DNA from: Yersinia rohdei ATCC 43380
GTDB lineage: Bacteria > Pseudomonadota > Gammaproteobacteria > Enterobacterales > Enterobacteriaceae
DNA length: 64,000 nt
Reading direction: 5' to 3'
NCBI RefSeq assembly: GCF_000173775.1
Contig: NZ_ACCD01000011.1
Coordinates: 53,217-117,216 of the forward strand
Shown: positions 9,313-17,872 of the stretch, in pieces
Numbering within the stretch: the first letter of the stretch is position 1
Layout of the letters: every line of letters starts with the position of its first letter
Position numbers and translations under genes: made by a program
The notes under the pieces: model-generated
Databases searched by the model: none
The model's input: the letters and a program-made list of their open reading frames with translations, nothing else
Told to the model about the DNA's origin: nothing

Positions 9313-12024
9313 ATGCTGATCCCCTCAAAACTAAGCCGCCCGGTACGGCTGCAAAATACCGTGATACGCGACCGTCTGTTGGTTAAGTTATCCGGTGTAG
9401 CAAATTATCGCCTGACATTAATAAATTGCCCAGCTGGGTACGGTAAAACCACATTGATAGCGCAGTGGGCCGCCGACCAGTCTGATCTCGGCTGGTATTC
9501 TCTGGATGAAAGTGACAATCAGCCGGAACGTTTTGCCAGCTATCTGATTGCCGCCGCCCAATTGGCCACCGGCGGTCATTGCAGTAAAAGTGAAGCGCTG
9601 AGCCAAAAACATCAATACGCCAACCTTTCTGCTCTGTTTGCACAATTATTTATTGAGCTGTCTGATTGGCACGGCCCGCTTTATCTGGTTATTGATGATT
9701 ACCATCTGATTACCAATGACGCCATTCATGAAGCAATGCGGTTTTTCCTGCGCCATCAGCCAGAAAATTTAACCTTAATCCTGCTCTCCCGCACCTTGCC
9801 ACCTCTGGGTATTGCTAACCTGCGGGTGCGCGACCAGTTGCTGGAGCTGGGGATGCAACAGTTGGCATTTAATCATCAGGAAGCCCAGCAATTCTTCGAA
9901 TGCCGCTTATCTGTGCCACTGGAACAAGGTGATAGCAGCCGGCTCTGTGATGAGGTTGAAGGTTGGGCGACGGCGTTACAGCTGATCGCGCTATCCTCAC
10001 GTCAGCCAAACTCCTCGGCACAAAAATCGGCAAAACGTCTGGCGGGGCTGAATGCCAGCCATTTGTCAGATTATTTGGTTGATGAGGTGCTGGATCAGGT
10101 TGATAGTGATTCCCGCGCCTTTCTGCTGCGCTGCTCAGTATTACGTTCCATGAATGATGCGCTGATTGTCCGCCTGACCGGTGAAGATAATGGTCAGCAG
10201 CGGCTGGAGGAATTAGAGCGGCAAGGATTATTTATTCATCGCATGGATGATAGTGGCGAATGGTTCTGTTTCCATCCATTATTTGCCACTTTCTTACGTC
10301 AGCGCTGCCAATGGGAATTGGCTCTGGAACTCCCGGAATTACACCATGCCGCCGCTGAGGGCTGGATGGCGCTGGGCTATCCCGCCGAAGCTATTCACCA
10401 CGCATTGGCCTCCGGTGATGTCGGTATGCTACGTGATATTTTGCTGCAACATGCTTGGGCGCTGTTTAATCACAGCGAACTGGCGTTGCTGGAACAATGT
10501 TTGGTCGCGCTGCCTTATTCTTTATTGGTACAAAACCCTGAACTGGCATTATTGCAGGCCTGGCTGGCGCAAAGCCAACATCGCTATGGTGAAGTAAATA
10601 CCCTGCTTGAACGGGCAGAATCGGCCATGTTGGACAGGAAAATCCCTATCGATGAGATTTTACGCGCTGAATTTAATGCGCTGCGCGCCCAGGTTGCTAT
10701 CAATGCTGGCAAACCGGATGAAGCAGAAAAACTGGCGGCAGATGCACTGAAAATTCTGCCGATGGCTAACTTCTACAGCCGGATTGTCGCCACCTCTGTC
10801 ACCGGAGAAGTTCACCATTGCAAAGGGGAGCTTAGTCGCGCGCTGCCGATGATGCAGCAAACTGAACAAATGGCTCGCCGCCACGAAGCCTATCACTATG
10901 CATTATGGGCTTTATTGCAACAAAGTGAGATTCTGATTGCTCAAGGATTCCTGCAAGCGGCCTATGAGACCCAAGATAAAGCCTTTGAATTAATTAATGA
11001 ACAGCATCTTGAACAGTTACCAATGCATGAATTCTTGCTGCGTATTCGCTCTCAGGTGCTTTGGTCATGGTCACGGCTGGATGAAGCCGAAGAAGCCGCG
11101 CGCAAAGGGATTGCAATATTAGTTAACTACCAGCCACAGCAACAATTACAGTGCCTGGGGATGTTGGCAAAATGTTCTCTCGCCCGTGGGGACTTGGATA
11201 ACGCCAATATGTATATTCAGCGCTGCGAGGCGCTACAACACGGCAGCCAGTATCACCTCGACTGGATAACCAATGCTGACAAACCACGGGTCATTCACTG
11301 GCAGATGACCGGAGATAAAGTCGCGGCAGCTAACTGGTTACGTCAGGCGGAAAAACCAGGGATGGCCGATAATCACTTTTTACAGGGTCAGTGGCGTAAT
11401 ATTGCCCGAATACAGATTATGTTGGGCCGCTACAATGAAGCAGAAGTGGTACTGGATGAGCTCAATGAGAACGCCCGCCGCCTGCGACTAACCAGTGACC
11501 TTAATCGTAATCTATTGTTAAGTAACACACTTTACTGGCAAACAGAACGTAAAAGTGAGGCGCAAAAAACGCTGATTGAATCACTATCATTAGCTAATCG
11601 TACCGGTTTTATCAGCCACTTTGTTATTGAAGGTGAAGCCATGGCACAACAGCTGCGGCAACTGATTCAGCTAAATGCCTTACCCGAGTTAGAACAGCAC
11701 CGTGCCCAGCGGATCCTCAAAGACATTAATCAGCATCATCGGCATAAATTCGCCCATTTTGATGAGATATTCGTCGATAAGCTGCTAACTCACCCACAAG
11801 TGCCGGAATTAATCCGCACCAGCCCGTTAACTCAACGCGAATGGCAGGTACTGGGGCTGATTTACTCCGGTTACAGCAATGATCAAATCGCCGGTGAACT
11901 CGATGTTGCCGCCACCACCATTAAAACCCATATCCGCAATTTGTATCAAAAACTGGGTGTCGGCCACCGTCAAGAAGCGGTACAGCAGGCGCAACGTTTA
12001 TTGCAGATGATGGGATATGTTTAA
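9313..12024 (+). CDS. malT: Maltose regulon activator MalT
   Basis: A 903-aa ATP- and maltotriose-dependent activator of the STAND/LuxR type. The N terminus starts [17 protein letters not shown] as in E. coli MalT. Walker A is AGYGKTT at about 41-47 and the Walker B-like stretch is [12 protein letters not shown] long superhelical sensor region follows. The C-terminal LuxR helix-turn-helix runs from about 832 to 900 ([20 protein letters not shown]). Divergent from malPQ; its terminator lies directly after the stop. Normal length. Confidence 0.97.
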   Translation: MLIPSKLSRPVRLQNTVIRDRLLVKLSGVANYRLTLINCPAGYGKTTLIAQWAADQSDLGWYSLDESDNQPERFASYLIAAAQLATGGHCSKSEALSQKHQYANLSALFAQLFIELSDWHGPLYLVIDDYHLITNDAIHEAMRFFLRHQPENLTLILLSRTLPPLGIANLRVRDQLLELGMQQLAFNHQEAQQFFECRLSVPLEQGDSSRLCDEVEGWATALQLIALSSRQPNSSAQKSAKRLAGLNASHLSDYLVDEVLDQVDSDSRAFLLRCSVLRSMNDALIVRLTGEDNGQQRLEELERQGLFIHRMDDSGEWFCFHPLFATFLRQRCQWELALELPELHHAAAEGWMALGYPAEAIHHALASGDVGMLRDILLQHAWALFNHSELALLEQCLVALPYSLLVQNPELALLQAWLAQSQHRYGEVNTLLERAESAMLDRKIPIDEILRAEFNALRAQVAINAGKPDEAEKLAADALKILPMANFYSRIVATSVTGEVHHCKGELSRALPMMQQTEQMARRHEAYHYALWALLQQSEILIAQGFLQAAYETQDKAFELINEQHLEQLPMHEFLLRIRSQVLWSWSRLDEAEEAARKGIAILVNYQPQQQLQCLGMLAKCSLARGDLDNANMYIQRCEALQHGSQYHLDWITNADKPRVIHWQMTGDKVAAANWLRQAEKPGMADNHFLQGQWRNIARIQIMLGRYNEAEVVLDELNENARRLRLTSDLNRNLLLSNTLYWQTERKSEAQKTLIESLSLANRTGFISHFVIEGEAMAQQLRQLIQLNALPELEQHRAQRILKDINQHHRHKFAHFDEIFVDKLLTHPQVPELIRTSPLTQREWQVLGLIYSGYSNDQIAGELDVAATTIKTHIRNLYQKLGVGHRQEAVQQAQRLLQMMGYV

Positions 12025-12027
12025 GTC

Positions 12028-12052
12028 GCAGGGCGAATACGCCCTGCTTTTT
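12028..12052 (+). terminator. Intrinsic terminator of malT
   Basis: GCAGGGC, a six-base loop, GCCCTGC and TTTTT: a perfect 7-bp GC-rich stem with a T-run three bases after the malT stop codon. Confidence 0.9.
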
Positions 12053-12080
12053 ATCTGTTCTATAATGATGAGTTAGCTCT

Positions 12081-13403
12081 TTAGATTAGAATATTTTCGC
12101 TCATATCGATGGTCTTCCCACAATATTCATGAAGAATATTAATATTGCGTATCTCTTTTTTAATTCTTTCTCTTTCTATTTTTACTTCTTCACCCACAAA
12201 GTCACTTTCTTTTTCCCTCAGTCCATTAACAATCAAATCAATATATTTTATTCTTTCTTCTGGATTATCAGAGGCGTGTTTTTTAGTAATTATATTTCTT
12301 TTAATCGCATCTAAATTATTAGAAATCAAACCAGCCTGTTGCCGATCAAATGCAATATCAATTTCATTATTATGAAGTAACGCTGCACTCTTTAATATAT
12401 CGCTTAAATGTTGAGAAGTAGACCCGGCACTTCCCTCGCCTGAGGTTATTTCAACCCCCATCATTCTTATGATGTTATTATATTGGACTAATAATTTTAG
12501 TTTTTTTATTTCTGTCAACATTGACTCAATATAAACATGTCGCTCTTGTCGATCATAATGCCGGCAGTCCCCTTTTAGGATAGCATTTAATTTACCATCA
12601 ATATTTGTCATCACATTAGTTAGTTCAGAATATGGACAAAGGGTAAAGTGATTATTAATCTTGAAGTTACTAGCATTCGCATTTGTTTGCGCACTATATT
12701 CAGCACGAGCACTCATTATTAATTGATGATCAGCTCCTTTTAGGGATATATCTAATCGAGAATGACCATCAACTCGAAAAACAAACCGTTCAATCTCACT
12801 GGTGTATATATTAGTCATTAGAAACGCATTATAACTTTTCTTATCATATTCATTTGCAATTAACCACTCATCAATAAGTATAATTACCTCATGCTTAATG
12901 AAAGCTTCTCTGGATATTTCACTATATACTTTACCATTTTCATAGGTAGAATAACCATTACTTGCTTTATCAGTCACTTCATAAATATTAAACACTGAAT
13001 TTTCCATTATTTCTTTATCTGCTATTGTGAGCCAGCACTGTTCAGGTTCTATTTTTAAAAATTTACCATTGCAAACTATCTCCAGATTTTTTATCTTCTT
13101 ATCATCGTTTTCGTAATGAATAAAAAAACTCATGCTGTTTTTTATTTTATCCGGCAATAGCTTATCAAAAATAGTTAATATTTCTATTGGGCTATGTGCT
13201 AGATGATTTTCATATAGGTACTTATTCAGATCAGATAGTGCATGACTTTTTGTATCAAGAAACAATAACTTTCTTACGAAATCTATAATAGCCTCTTTAA
13301 TCGTCAATTGAGGTTTAAAAGTCTCTGGACTATTTTGAAGGGAATTTATGTCATTCATATTTAACTTGTGGTTGGCAAAATACCCGGTTGTTATGTCACC
13401 CAT
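12081..13403 (-). CDS. Unknown 440-aa AT-rich protein, possible secreted effector
   Basis: I do not recognise this protein. The gene is clearly AT-richer than malT and glpE on either side, which suggests horizontal acquisition. There is no signal peptide, membrane segment or known catalytic motif. Residues about 33-60 (IKEAIIDFV, then LLFLDTKSHALSDL) recall, weakly and by eye, the N-terminal domain of Salmonella SspH/SifA-type effectors with its FF-x-STH-x-EAL pattern. The last 100 residues are helical and highly charged (EEVKIERERIKKEIRN), possibly coiled coil. Start at 13403 (MGDITTGYF) is followed by an alternative ATG at 13358. It stands alone between malT and glpE. Confidence 0.7.
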   Translation of the reverse strand: MGDITTGYFANHKLNMNDINSLQNSPETFKPQLTIKEAIIDFVRKLLFLDTKSHALSDLNKYLYENHLAHSPIEILTIFDKLLPDKIKNSMSFFIHYENDDKKIKNLEIVCNGKFLKIEPEQCWLTIADKEIMENSVFNIYEVTDKASNGYSTYENGKVYSEISREAFIKHEVIILIDEWLIANEYDKKSYNAFLMTNIYTSEIERFVFRVDGHSRLDISLKGADHQLIMSARAEYSAQTNANASNFKINNHFTLCPYSELTNVMTNIDGKLNAILKGDCRHYDRQERHVYIESMLTEIKKLKLLVQYNNIIRMMGVEITSGEGSAGSTSQHLSDILKSAALLHNNEIDIAFDRQQAGLISNNLDAIKRNIITKKHASDNPEERIKYIDLIVNGLREKESDFVGEEVKIERERIKKEIRNINILHEYCGKTIDMSENILI

Positions 13404-13596
13404 AATAAACGCCTCTGAGTCTATTTCATATAAGACTACCCTTCACACCTAAAAATTCTTTTGTAAACCCCCTTAATTTATAAAATAGAAACATCGCGTG
13501 TGATAAGCATAACCCTATATAACTTGTTGGTTTTTATTAACCAAAAATCGCTTACAATGACGTATAAATATGACTCACCTGTATTAGGGCAAAAAA

Positions 13597-13926
13597 ATGG
13601 AACAGTTTGAGACAATCAGTGTTGAGCAGGCACATACCCGCTTGAAAGAAAACCAGGCAGTGTTAGTTGATATCCGCGATCCACAAAGTTATGAGGCCGG
13701 ACATGCGCCAGAGGCATTCCATCTGACCAATAGCAGCTTACATTCCTTTATGCAGCAAACCGATTTTGAGCAGCCGGTGATGGTAATGTGCTACCACGGC
13801 AACAGCAGCAAAGGTGCGGCGCAATATTTGCTCCAACAAGGCTTTGAAGCGGTTTACAGTATTGACGGTGGTTTTGAAGCTTGGGCCAAAAGCTATCCAC
13901 AAGAAATTATGCATGAAAATACCTAA
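13597..13926 (+). CDS. glpE: Thiosulfate sulfurtransferase GlpE
   Basis: Single-domain rhodanese of 109 aa. It moves sulfur from thiosulfate to acceptors such as cyanide or thioredoxin in the cytoplasm. The active-site loop CYHGNSS puts the catalytic cysteine at C65, as in E. coli Glp[18 protein letters not shown] is the usual rhodanese signature. First gene of glpE-glpG-glpR. An ERIC element lies between it and glpG. Its physiological link to glycerol metabolism is only operon membership. Confidence 0.95.
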   Translation: MEQFETISVEQAHTRLKENQAVLVDIRDPQSYEAGHAPEAFHLTNSSLHSFMQQTDFEQPVMVMCYHGNSSKGAAQYLLQQGFEAVYSIDGGFEAWAKSYPQEIMHENT

Positions 13927-14012
13927 CCTTTATTGCTCGCTGATAGCCAGCCATTCGCCACGAGCAGCCTAATTGTGATATTTTTAAGCGCGTTGATTGC
14001 ATTAATAATGCC

Positions 14013-14143
14013 GATGCCCAAAGTCATTACAGGTGCAGCCAGGCAGCAAGAGAACGAATCCCGCTGAACGTATTCAGGTTAATGATTCGTGAGTGAATGT
14101 AGCTAACAACCCTGCGGCTGCATGCCGGTGGGAAACAGACGGT
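14013..14143 (+). repeat. ERIC element, copy 3, between glpE and glpG
   Basis: About 130 bp with CCCAAAGTCATTACAGGTGC at one end, a central AATGATTCGTGAGTGAATG and a CTGCGGCTGCATGCCG far end. It ends only about 10 bp before the likely glpG start codon, so the glpG ribosome-binding region is at the ERIC boundary. Confidence 0.82.
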
Positions 14144-14153
14144 AATGGGCAAA

Positions 14154-14987
14154 ATGATTCGTGTAATCGCAATATCTAATCTACGTCTGGCGCAAGCTTT
14201 TGTAGATTATATGGCCACCCGCAATGTGGCTCTGGAAGTAAAACCCGATACTCAAGGTGCCGAGATTTGGCTGGCCGATGATGAGCAATTGCCCTTGGTA
14301 CAGCACGAGCTGGAACAATTTTTACTGGACCCGCTCAATCCGCGCTATCAGGCCGCCAGTTGGCAATCGGGTAATCTGCATTCTAATTTGCCTTACCAGC
14401 GTTTTTCCTACCTCCAAACTATTCGCAGCCAAGCAGGGCCGCTGACCTTGGGTGTCATGGTGCTGTGTATTGCCGTCTATATTTTGATGCAAATTGCGGG
14501 TGATGCCGCGGTAATGTCCTGGCTCGCCTGGCCCCGCGATAGCAGTCAATATCTGCAAGTTTGGCGGTGGGGCAGCCATGCTTTATTGCACTTTTCACTG
14601 CTGCATATTCTGTTTAACCTGATGTGGTGGTGGTATCTCGCCGGGCAGATGGAAAAACGGCTTGGCACCGGCAAACTGCTGGTATTAACCCTTGTTTCGG
14701 CCTTATTCAGCGGCTGGGGGCAATCGCTGTTTAGCGGTGTGAATTTTGGCGGTCTGTCTGGTGTGGTTTATGCCTTAATGGGCTATGTCTGGCTCACTGG
14801 CGAACGCGCACCTGAGCGGGGCATCTCCTTGCCGCGTGGTTTAATGGCGTTTTCTGTTCTCTGGCTGGTTGCCGGATATTTCGATATTTTAGGTTTGTCG
14901 ATTGCTAATGCAGCTCATATTTCAGGTCTGATTATTGGGTTACTGATGGCATTTTGGGATACGCGCAATAGCGCAAAAACCGCATAA
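14154..14987 (+). CDS. glpG: Rhomboid intramembrane serine protease GlpG
   Basis: A 277-aa inner-membrane protease cutting transmembrane helices. The catalytic dyad is seen as S202 in [12 protein letters not shown] and H255 in [13 protein letters not shown] and the WWWYLAG loop-1 region are also present. A cytoplasmic N-terminal domain precedes six membrane segments. Start chosen at 14154 ([16 protein letters not shown]), which matches Yersinia GlpG as recalled; an in-frame ATG at 14145 adds three residues. No strong Shine-Dalgarno is visible, and the ERIC lies immediately upstream. Confidence 0.95.
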   Translation: MIRVIAISNLRLAQAFVDYMATRNVALEVKPDTQGAEIWLADDEQLPLVQHELEQFLLDPLNPRYQAASWQSGNLHSNLPYQRFSYLQTIRSQAGPLTLGVMVLCIAVYILMQIAGDAAVMSWLAWPRDSSQYLQVWRWGSHALLHFSLLHILFNLMWWWYLAGQMEKRLGTGKLLVLTLVSALFSGWGQSLFSGVNFGGLSGVVYALMGYVWLTGERAPERGISLPRGLMAFSVLWLVAGYFDILGLSIANAAHISGLIIGLLMAFWDTRNSAKTA

Positions 14988-15025
14988 TAACTGCCTGCAT
15001 TCATAGGGCGCATTAGGGGATTATC

Positions 15026-15784
15026 GTGAAGCAAACGCAGCGACATGATGCAATTATTGAATTGGTACGCCAACAGGGCTACGTCAGCACTGAAGAGTTA
15101 GTGGAACATTTTGCCGTTAGCCCACAAACCATCCGACGCGATTTAAATGATTTGGCGGACCAGAACAAAATTCACCGCCATCATGGTGGCGCAGCATTAC
15201 CGTCCAGTTCAGTTAACGCCGCGTATAACGATCGTAAAGTGATGTGGTCGGAAGAAAAGGCGCGAATTGCTCAACGTGTTGCGAGCCAGATCCCCGACGG
15301 CGCAACCTTATTTATCGATATCGGCACCACGCCAGAAGCTGTTGCTCACGCCCTGTTGAATCATAAGGGCCTGCGAGTGGTGACCAATAATCTGAATGTC
15401 GCAACATTGTTGACTGCCAAAGAGGATTTCCGGCTGATTCTTGCCGGGGGTGAAGTTCGCACCCGTGATGGCGGGATAATAGGTGAAGCCACACTGGATT
15501 TCATTTCTCAGTTTCGTCTTGATTACGGCATTTTGGGTATCAGCGGGATTGATATGGACGGCTCCTTACTGGAGTTTGATTACCATGAAGTTCGCACCAA
15601 GCGGGCGATTATCGAAAACTCCCGCTGTGTGATGTTAGTTACCGACCATTCCAAATTTGGTCGTAACGCAATGGTAAATCTGGGGAATATGAATTTAATC
15701 GACTACCTATTTACTGATCAAATGCCACCCGCCAGTGTGATGAAGATTATCGAGCAACATGAAGTTCAATTAGAGTTATGTTAG
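15026..15784 (+). CDS. glpR: Glycerol-3-phosphate regulon repressor GlpR
   Basis: DeoR-family repressor of 252 aa that releases glp operators when sn-glycerol 3-phosphate binds. The N-terminal helix-turn-helix is TEELVEHFAVSPQTIRRDLN. The C-terminal sugar-phosphate domain has the GTTPEAVAHAL and GGEVRTRDGGIIG signatures. It follows glpG after 38 bp. glpD lies downstream in the same orientation and has a recognisable GlpR operator, so regulator and main target are adjacent here; in E. coli glpEGR is divergent from glpD. Confidence 0.95.
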   Translation: MKQTQRHDAIIELVRQQGYVSTEELVEHFAVSPQTIRRDLNDLADQNKIHRHHGGAALPSSSVNAAYNDRKVMWSEEKARIAQRVASQIPDGATLFIDIGTTPEAVAHALLNHKGLRVVTNNLNVATLLTAKEDFRLILAGGEVRTRDGGIIGEATLDFISQFRLDYGILGISGIDMDGSLLEFDYHEVRTKRAIIENSRCVMLVTDHSKFGRNAMVNLGNMNLIDYLFTDQMPPASVMKIIEQHEVQLELC

Positions 15785-15883
15785 TAGTTCAAGTTTGGTT
15801 TTAGTTATCTGGTTTGTTTGATGATTTGCTTGATGATCGGTTCGGTTGTTAAAGCTTCACAGTCCACCTAATCCTGGATGAAC

Positions 15884-15961
15884 CAACCGCCAAAGGGTGC
15901 GGGCGCGCACGTCGTGGGCTAGCGATACCTGCGCTAGCGCTTGTGACCCCTTTGGCGGTTG
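15884..15961. repeat. Long nested palindrome between glpR and glpD
   Basis: Outer arms CAACCGCCAAAGGGT and ACCCCTTTGGCGGTTG pair almost perfectly over 15 bases. Inside them GCTAGCG and CGCTAGC (15918-15924 and 15932-15938) form a second hairpin. The GC-rich block stands out from its AT-richer flanks. No T-run follows, so it is not a classical terminator. It may be a dispersed Yersinia palindromic element. Confidence 0.6.
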
Positions 15962-16154
15962 AGGCTGAAGAGCCGAAGTAATTACTAATCCTATATCAAC
16001 CGACCTTTACGCACCTCCCCCCTATCAGCACACCCAAAGCATCTCAGCACACCCAAACCATCCCACATCCTGATAACAAAACTGTTACCTCCATCACGTG
16101 TGAATGTTTTTTTTTGGTTAACTCTTGGCTTGTTTGTTGGTTTTTGATTACAAT

Positions 16155-16174
16155 CATGAGCGAAAACGAACATT
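16155..16174 (+). promoter_or_regulatory. GlpR operator upstream of glpD
   Basis: CATGAGCGAAAACGAACATT fits the palindromic GlpR operator pattern (TGTTCG-like half, AT spacer, CGAACATT half). A second half-site, TTTCGAACATC, lies at about 16184-16194. Both are within 55 bp of the glpD start, so repression is likely at or just downstream of the promoter. Confidence 0.75.
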
Positions 16175-16208
16175 AAAGAGCTGTTTCGAACATCCGGAGG
16201 AAGTAAGC

Positions 16209-17723
16209 ATGGAAACCAAAGACTTGATTGTGATCGGTGGCGGCATTAATGGTGCCGGTATCGCTGCAGATGCTGCAGGGCGTGGCCTGTCCGTTCTGCT
16301 GCTTGAAGCACAAGACTTGGCCTGTGCTACGTCTTCCGCCAGTTCCAAACTTATTCACGGCGGCTTGCGCTATTTGGAACATTATGAATTCCGTCTGGTA
16401 AGCGAAGCACTAGCAGAACGTGAGGTTTTGCTGAAGCTGGCTCCCCATATTGCCTTCCCAATGCGCTTTCGCCTGCCCCACCAGCCCCATCTACGCCCGG
16501 CCTGGATGATTCGTACCGGTTTATTCTTATATGACCACTTGGGTAAACGTACCAGCTTGCCTGCCAGTAAAGGGCTGCGTTTTGGGCCAGAATCTGTATT
16601 GAAGCCGGAACTGGTGCGCGGTTTCGAATATTCTGACTGCTGGGTGGATGATGCGCGCTTAGTGGTATTGAATGCCCAAGAAGTGGTCGAGCGCGGTGGT
16701 GAAGTTCGTACCCGAACCAAAGTGACCCGCGCATGGCGTGAACAAGGGCTATGGATGGTGGAAGCCGTTGATGCAAATACCGGCAAAACCATGACCTGGC
16801 GTGCTAAAGGTTTGGTCAATGCGACCGGCCCTTGGGTGAAACAGTTCTTCGATGATGGCCTAAAATTGAAATCGCCTTATGGTATCCGCTTGATTAAAGG
16901 CAGCCATATTGTCGTCCCACGGGTGCATAATCAGCCACAGGCTTACATCTTGCAAAACGAAGACCACCGCATTGTCTTCGTCATTCCTTGGTTGGACGAG
17001 TATTCCATCATTGGCACCACCGACGTGGAATACCACGGCGATCCGAAAGAGGTGAAGATTGATGATCAGGAAATTAGTTATCTGCTGAAGGTGTATAACG
17101 ACCACTTTAAAAAGCAGCTGGGCCGTGATGATATCGTCTGGACTTATTCGGGTGTCCGTCCGCTGTGCGACGATGAATCAGATTCACCGCAAGCGGTGAC
17201 CCGCGATTACACACTGGATGTCGCCGATGAAGCGGGTAAAGCGCCACTGTTGTCAGTATTTGGTGGCAAACTAACCACTTATCGTAAATTGGCCGAACAT
17301 GCGCTGGAAAAACTGTCTGGCTACTATCCGAATATCGGCCCGGCGTGGACGAAAACCGGCGCATTACCGGGTGGTGATATTGGTGGCAACCGTGACACCT
17401 ATACCGTGCAATTACGCCACCGCTATAACTGGTTACCAGAAGCCCTGGCGCGCCGCTATGCCTGCACTTATGGTAGCCACAGCGAGCTGATTTTAGCGGA
17501 TGCCAACAGCATCGAAAGCTTGGGTGAACACTTCGGTCACGGCTTGTATGAAGCTGAATTACGTTATTTGGTTGCCAAAGAGTGGGTTGTTGAGCTGGAT
17601 GATGCCATTTGGCGTCGAACCAAACTGGGCATGACTTTAGATGAGGCGCAAAAACAGCGCGTTGCACAGTGGTTAGCTACCGAACAAGCAGAGAAAAAAC
17701 AGACACTTTCTTTGGTTTCCTGA
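16209..17723 (+). CDS. glpD: Aerobic glycerol-3-phosphate dehydrogenase GlpD
   Basis: Membrane-associated FAD enzyme of 504 aa that oxidises sn-glycerol 3-phosphate to dihydroxyacetone phosphate and passes electrons to quinone. The N-terminal Rossmann FAD motif is VIGGGINGAGIAADAAGRG; SSKLIHGGLRYLE and DVEYHGDP are family signatures. Start taken at 16209 because METKDLIVIGG matches E. coli GlpD and a GGAGGAAG ribosome site precedes it; the open frame up to 16125 is leader containing the GlpR operator. A strong terminator follows. Confidence 0.97.
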   Translation: METKDLIVIGGGINGAGIAADAAGRGLSVLLLEAQDLACATSSASSKLIHGGLRYLEHYEFRLVSEALAEREVLLKLAPHIAFPMRFRLPHQPHLRPAWMIRTGLFLYDHLGKRTSLPASKGLRFGPESVLKPELVRGFEYSDCWVDDARLVVLNAQEVVERGGEVRTRTKVTRAWREQGLWMVEAVDANTGKTMTWRAKGLVNATGPWVKQFFDDGLKLKSPYGIRLIKGSHIVVPRVHNQPQAYILQNEDHRIVFVIPWLDEYSIIGTTDVEYHGDPKEVKIDDQEISYLLKVYNDHFKKQLGRDDIVWTYSGVRPLCDDESDSPQAVTRDYTLDVADEAGKAPLLSVFGGKLTTYRKLAEHALEKLSGYYPNIGPAWTKTGALPGGDIGGNRDTYTVQLRHRYNWLPEALARRYACTYGSHSELILADANSIESLGEHFGHGLYEAELRYLVAKEWVVELDDAIWRRTKLGMTLDEAQKQRVAQWLATEQAEKKQTLSLVS

Positions 17724-17752
17724 TAACCACCGCATTAAAAACTATCAATTAA

Positions 17753-17780
17753 AACCCCCTTTTATCAAGGGGGTTTTTTA
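17753..17780 (+). terminator. Intrinsic terminator of glpD
   Basis: AACCCCC, a nine-base loop, GGGGGTT and a T-run, about 30 bp after the glpD stop. Confidence 0.9.
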
Positions 17781-17794
17781 TTATTGAGTTAGTT

Positions 17795-17872
17795 GTTACA
17801 GCCGGTGAATTGTTACAACCGGTGAATTGTTACAGCTGGCAAACTGTTACAACCGGCAAACTGTTACAGCCG
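17795..17872. repeat. Tandem repeat of a 17-bp unit over the glgP stop codon
   Basis: Four and a half imperfect copies of a 16-17-bp unit of the form TGTTACARCYGGYRAAY start at 17795, 17812, 17828, 17845 and 17862. The last copy contains the glgP stop codon (complement of 17864-17866), so the array forms the start of the glgP 3' untranslated region. Copy-number change here would not alter the protein. Confidence 0.8.

Noticed and set aside
12145..12375. Short plus-strand frames rich in Phe and Ser inside 12081-13403
   Set aside because: Shadows of the AT-rich minus-strand gene, low complexity.
17107..17667. 186-codon open frame antisense to glpD
   Set aside because: Opposite strand of a well-supported gene; Cys/His/Arg-rich composition typical of shadow frames.
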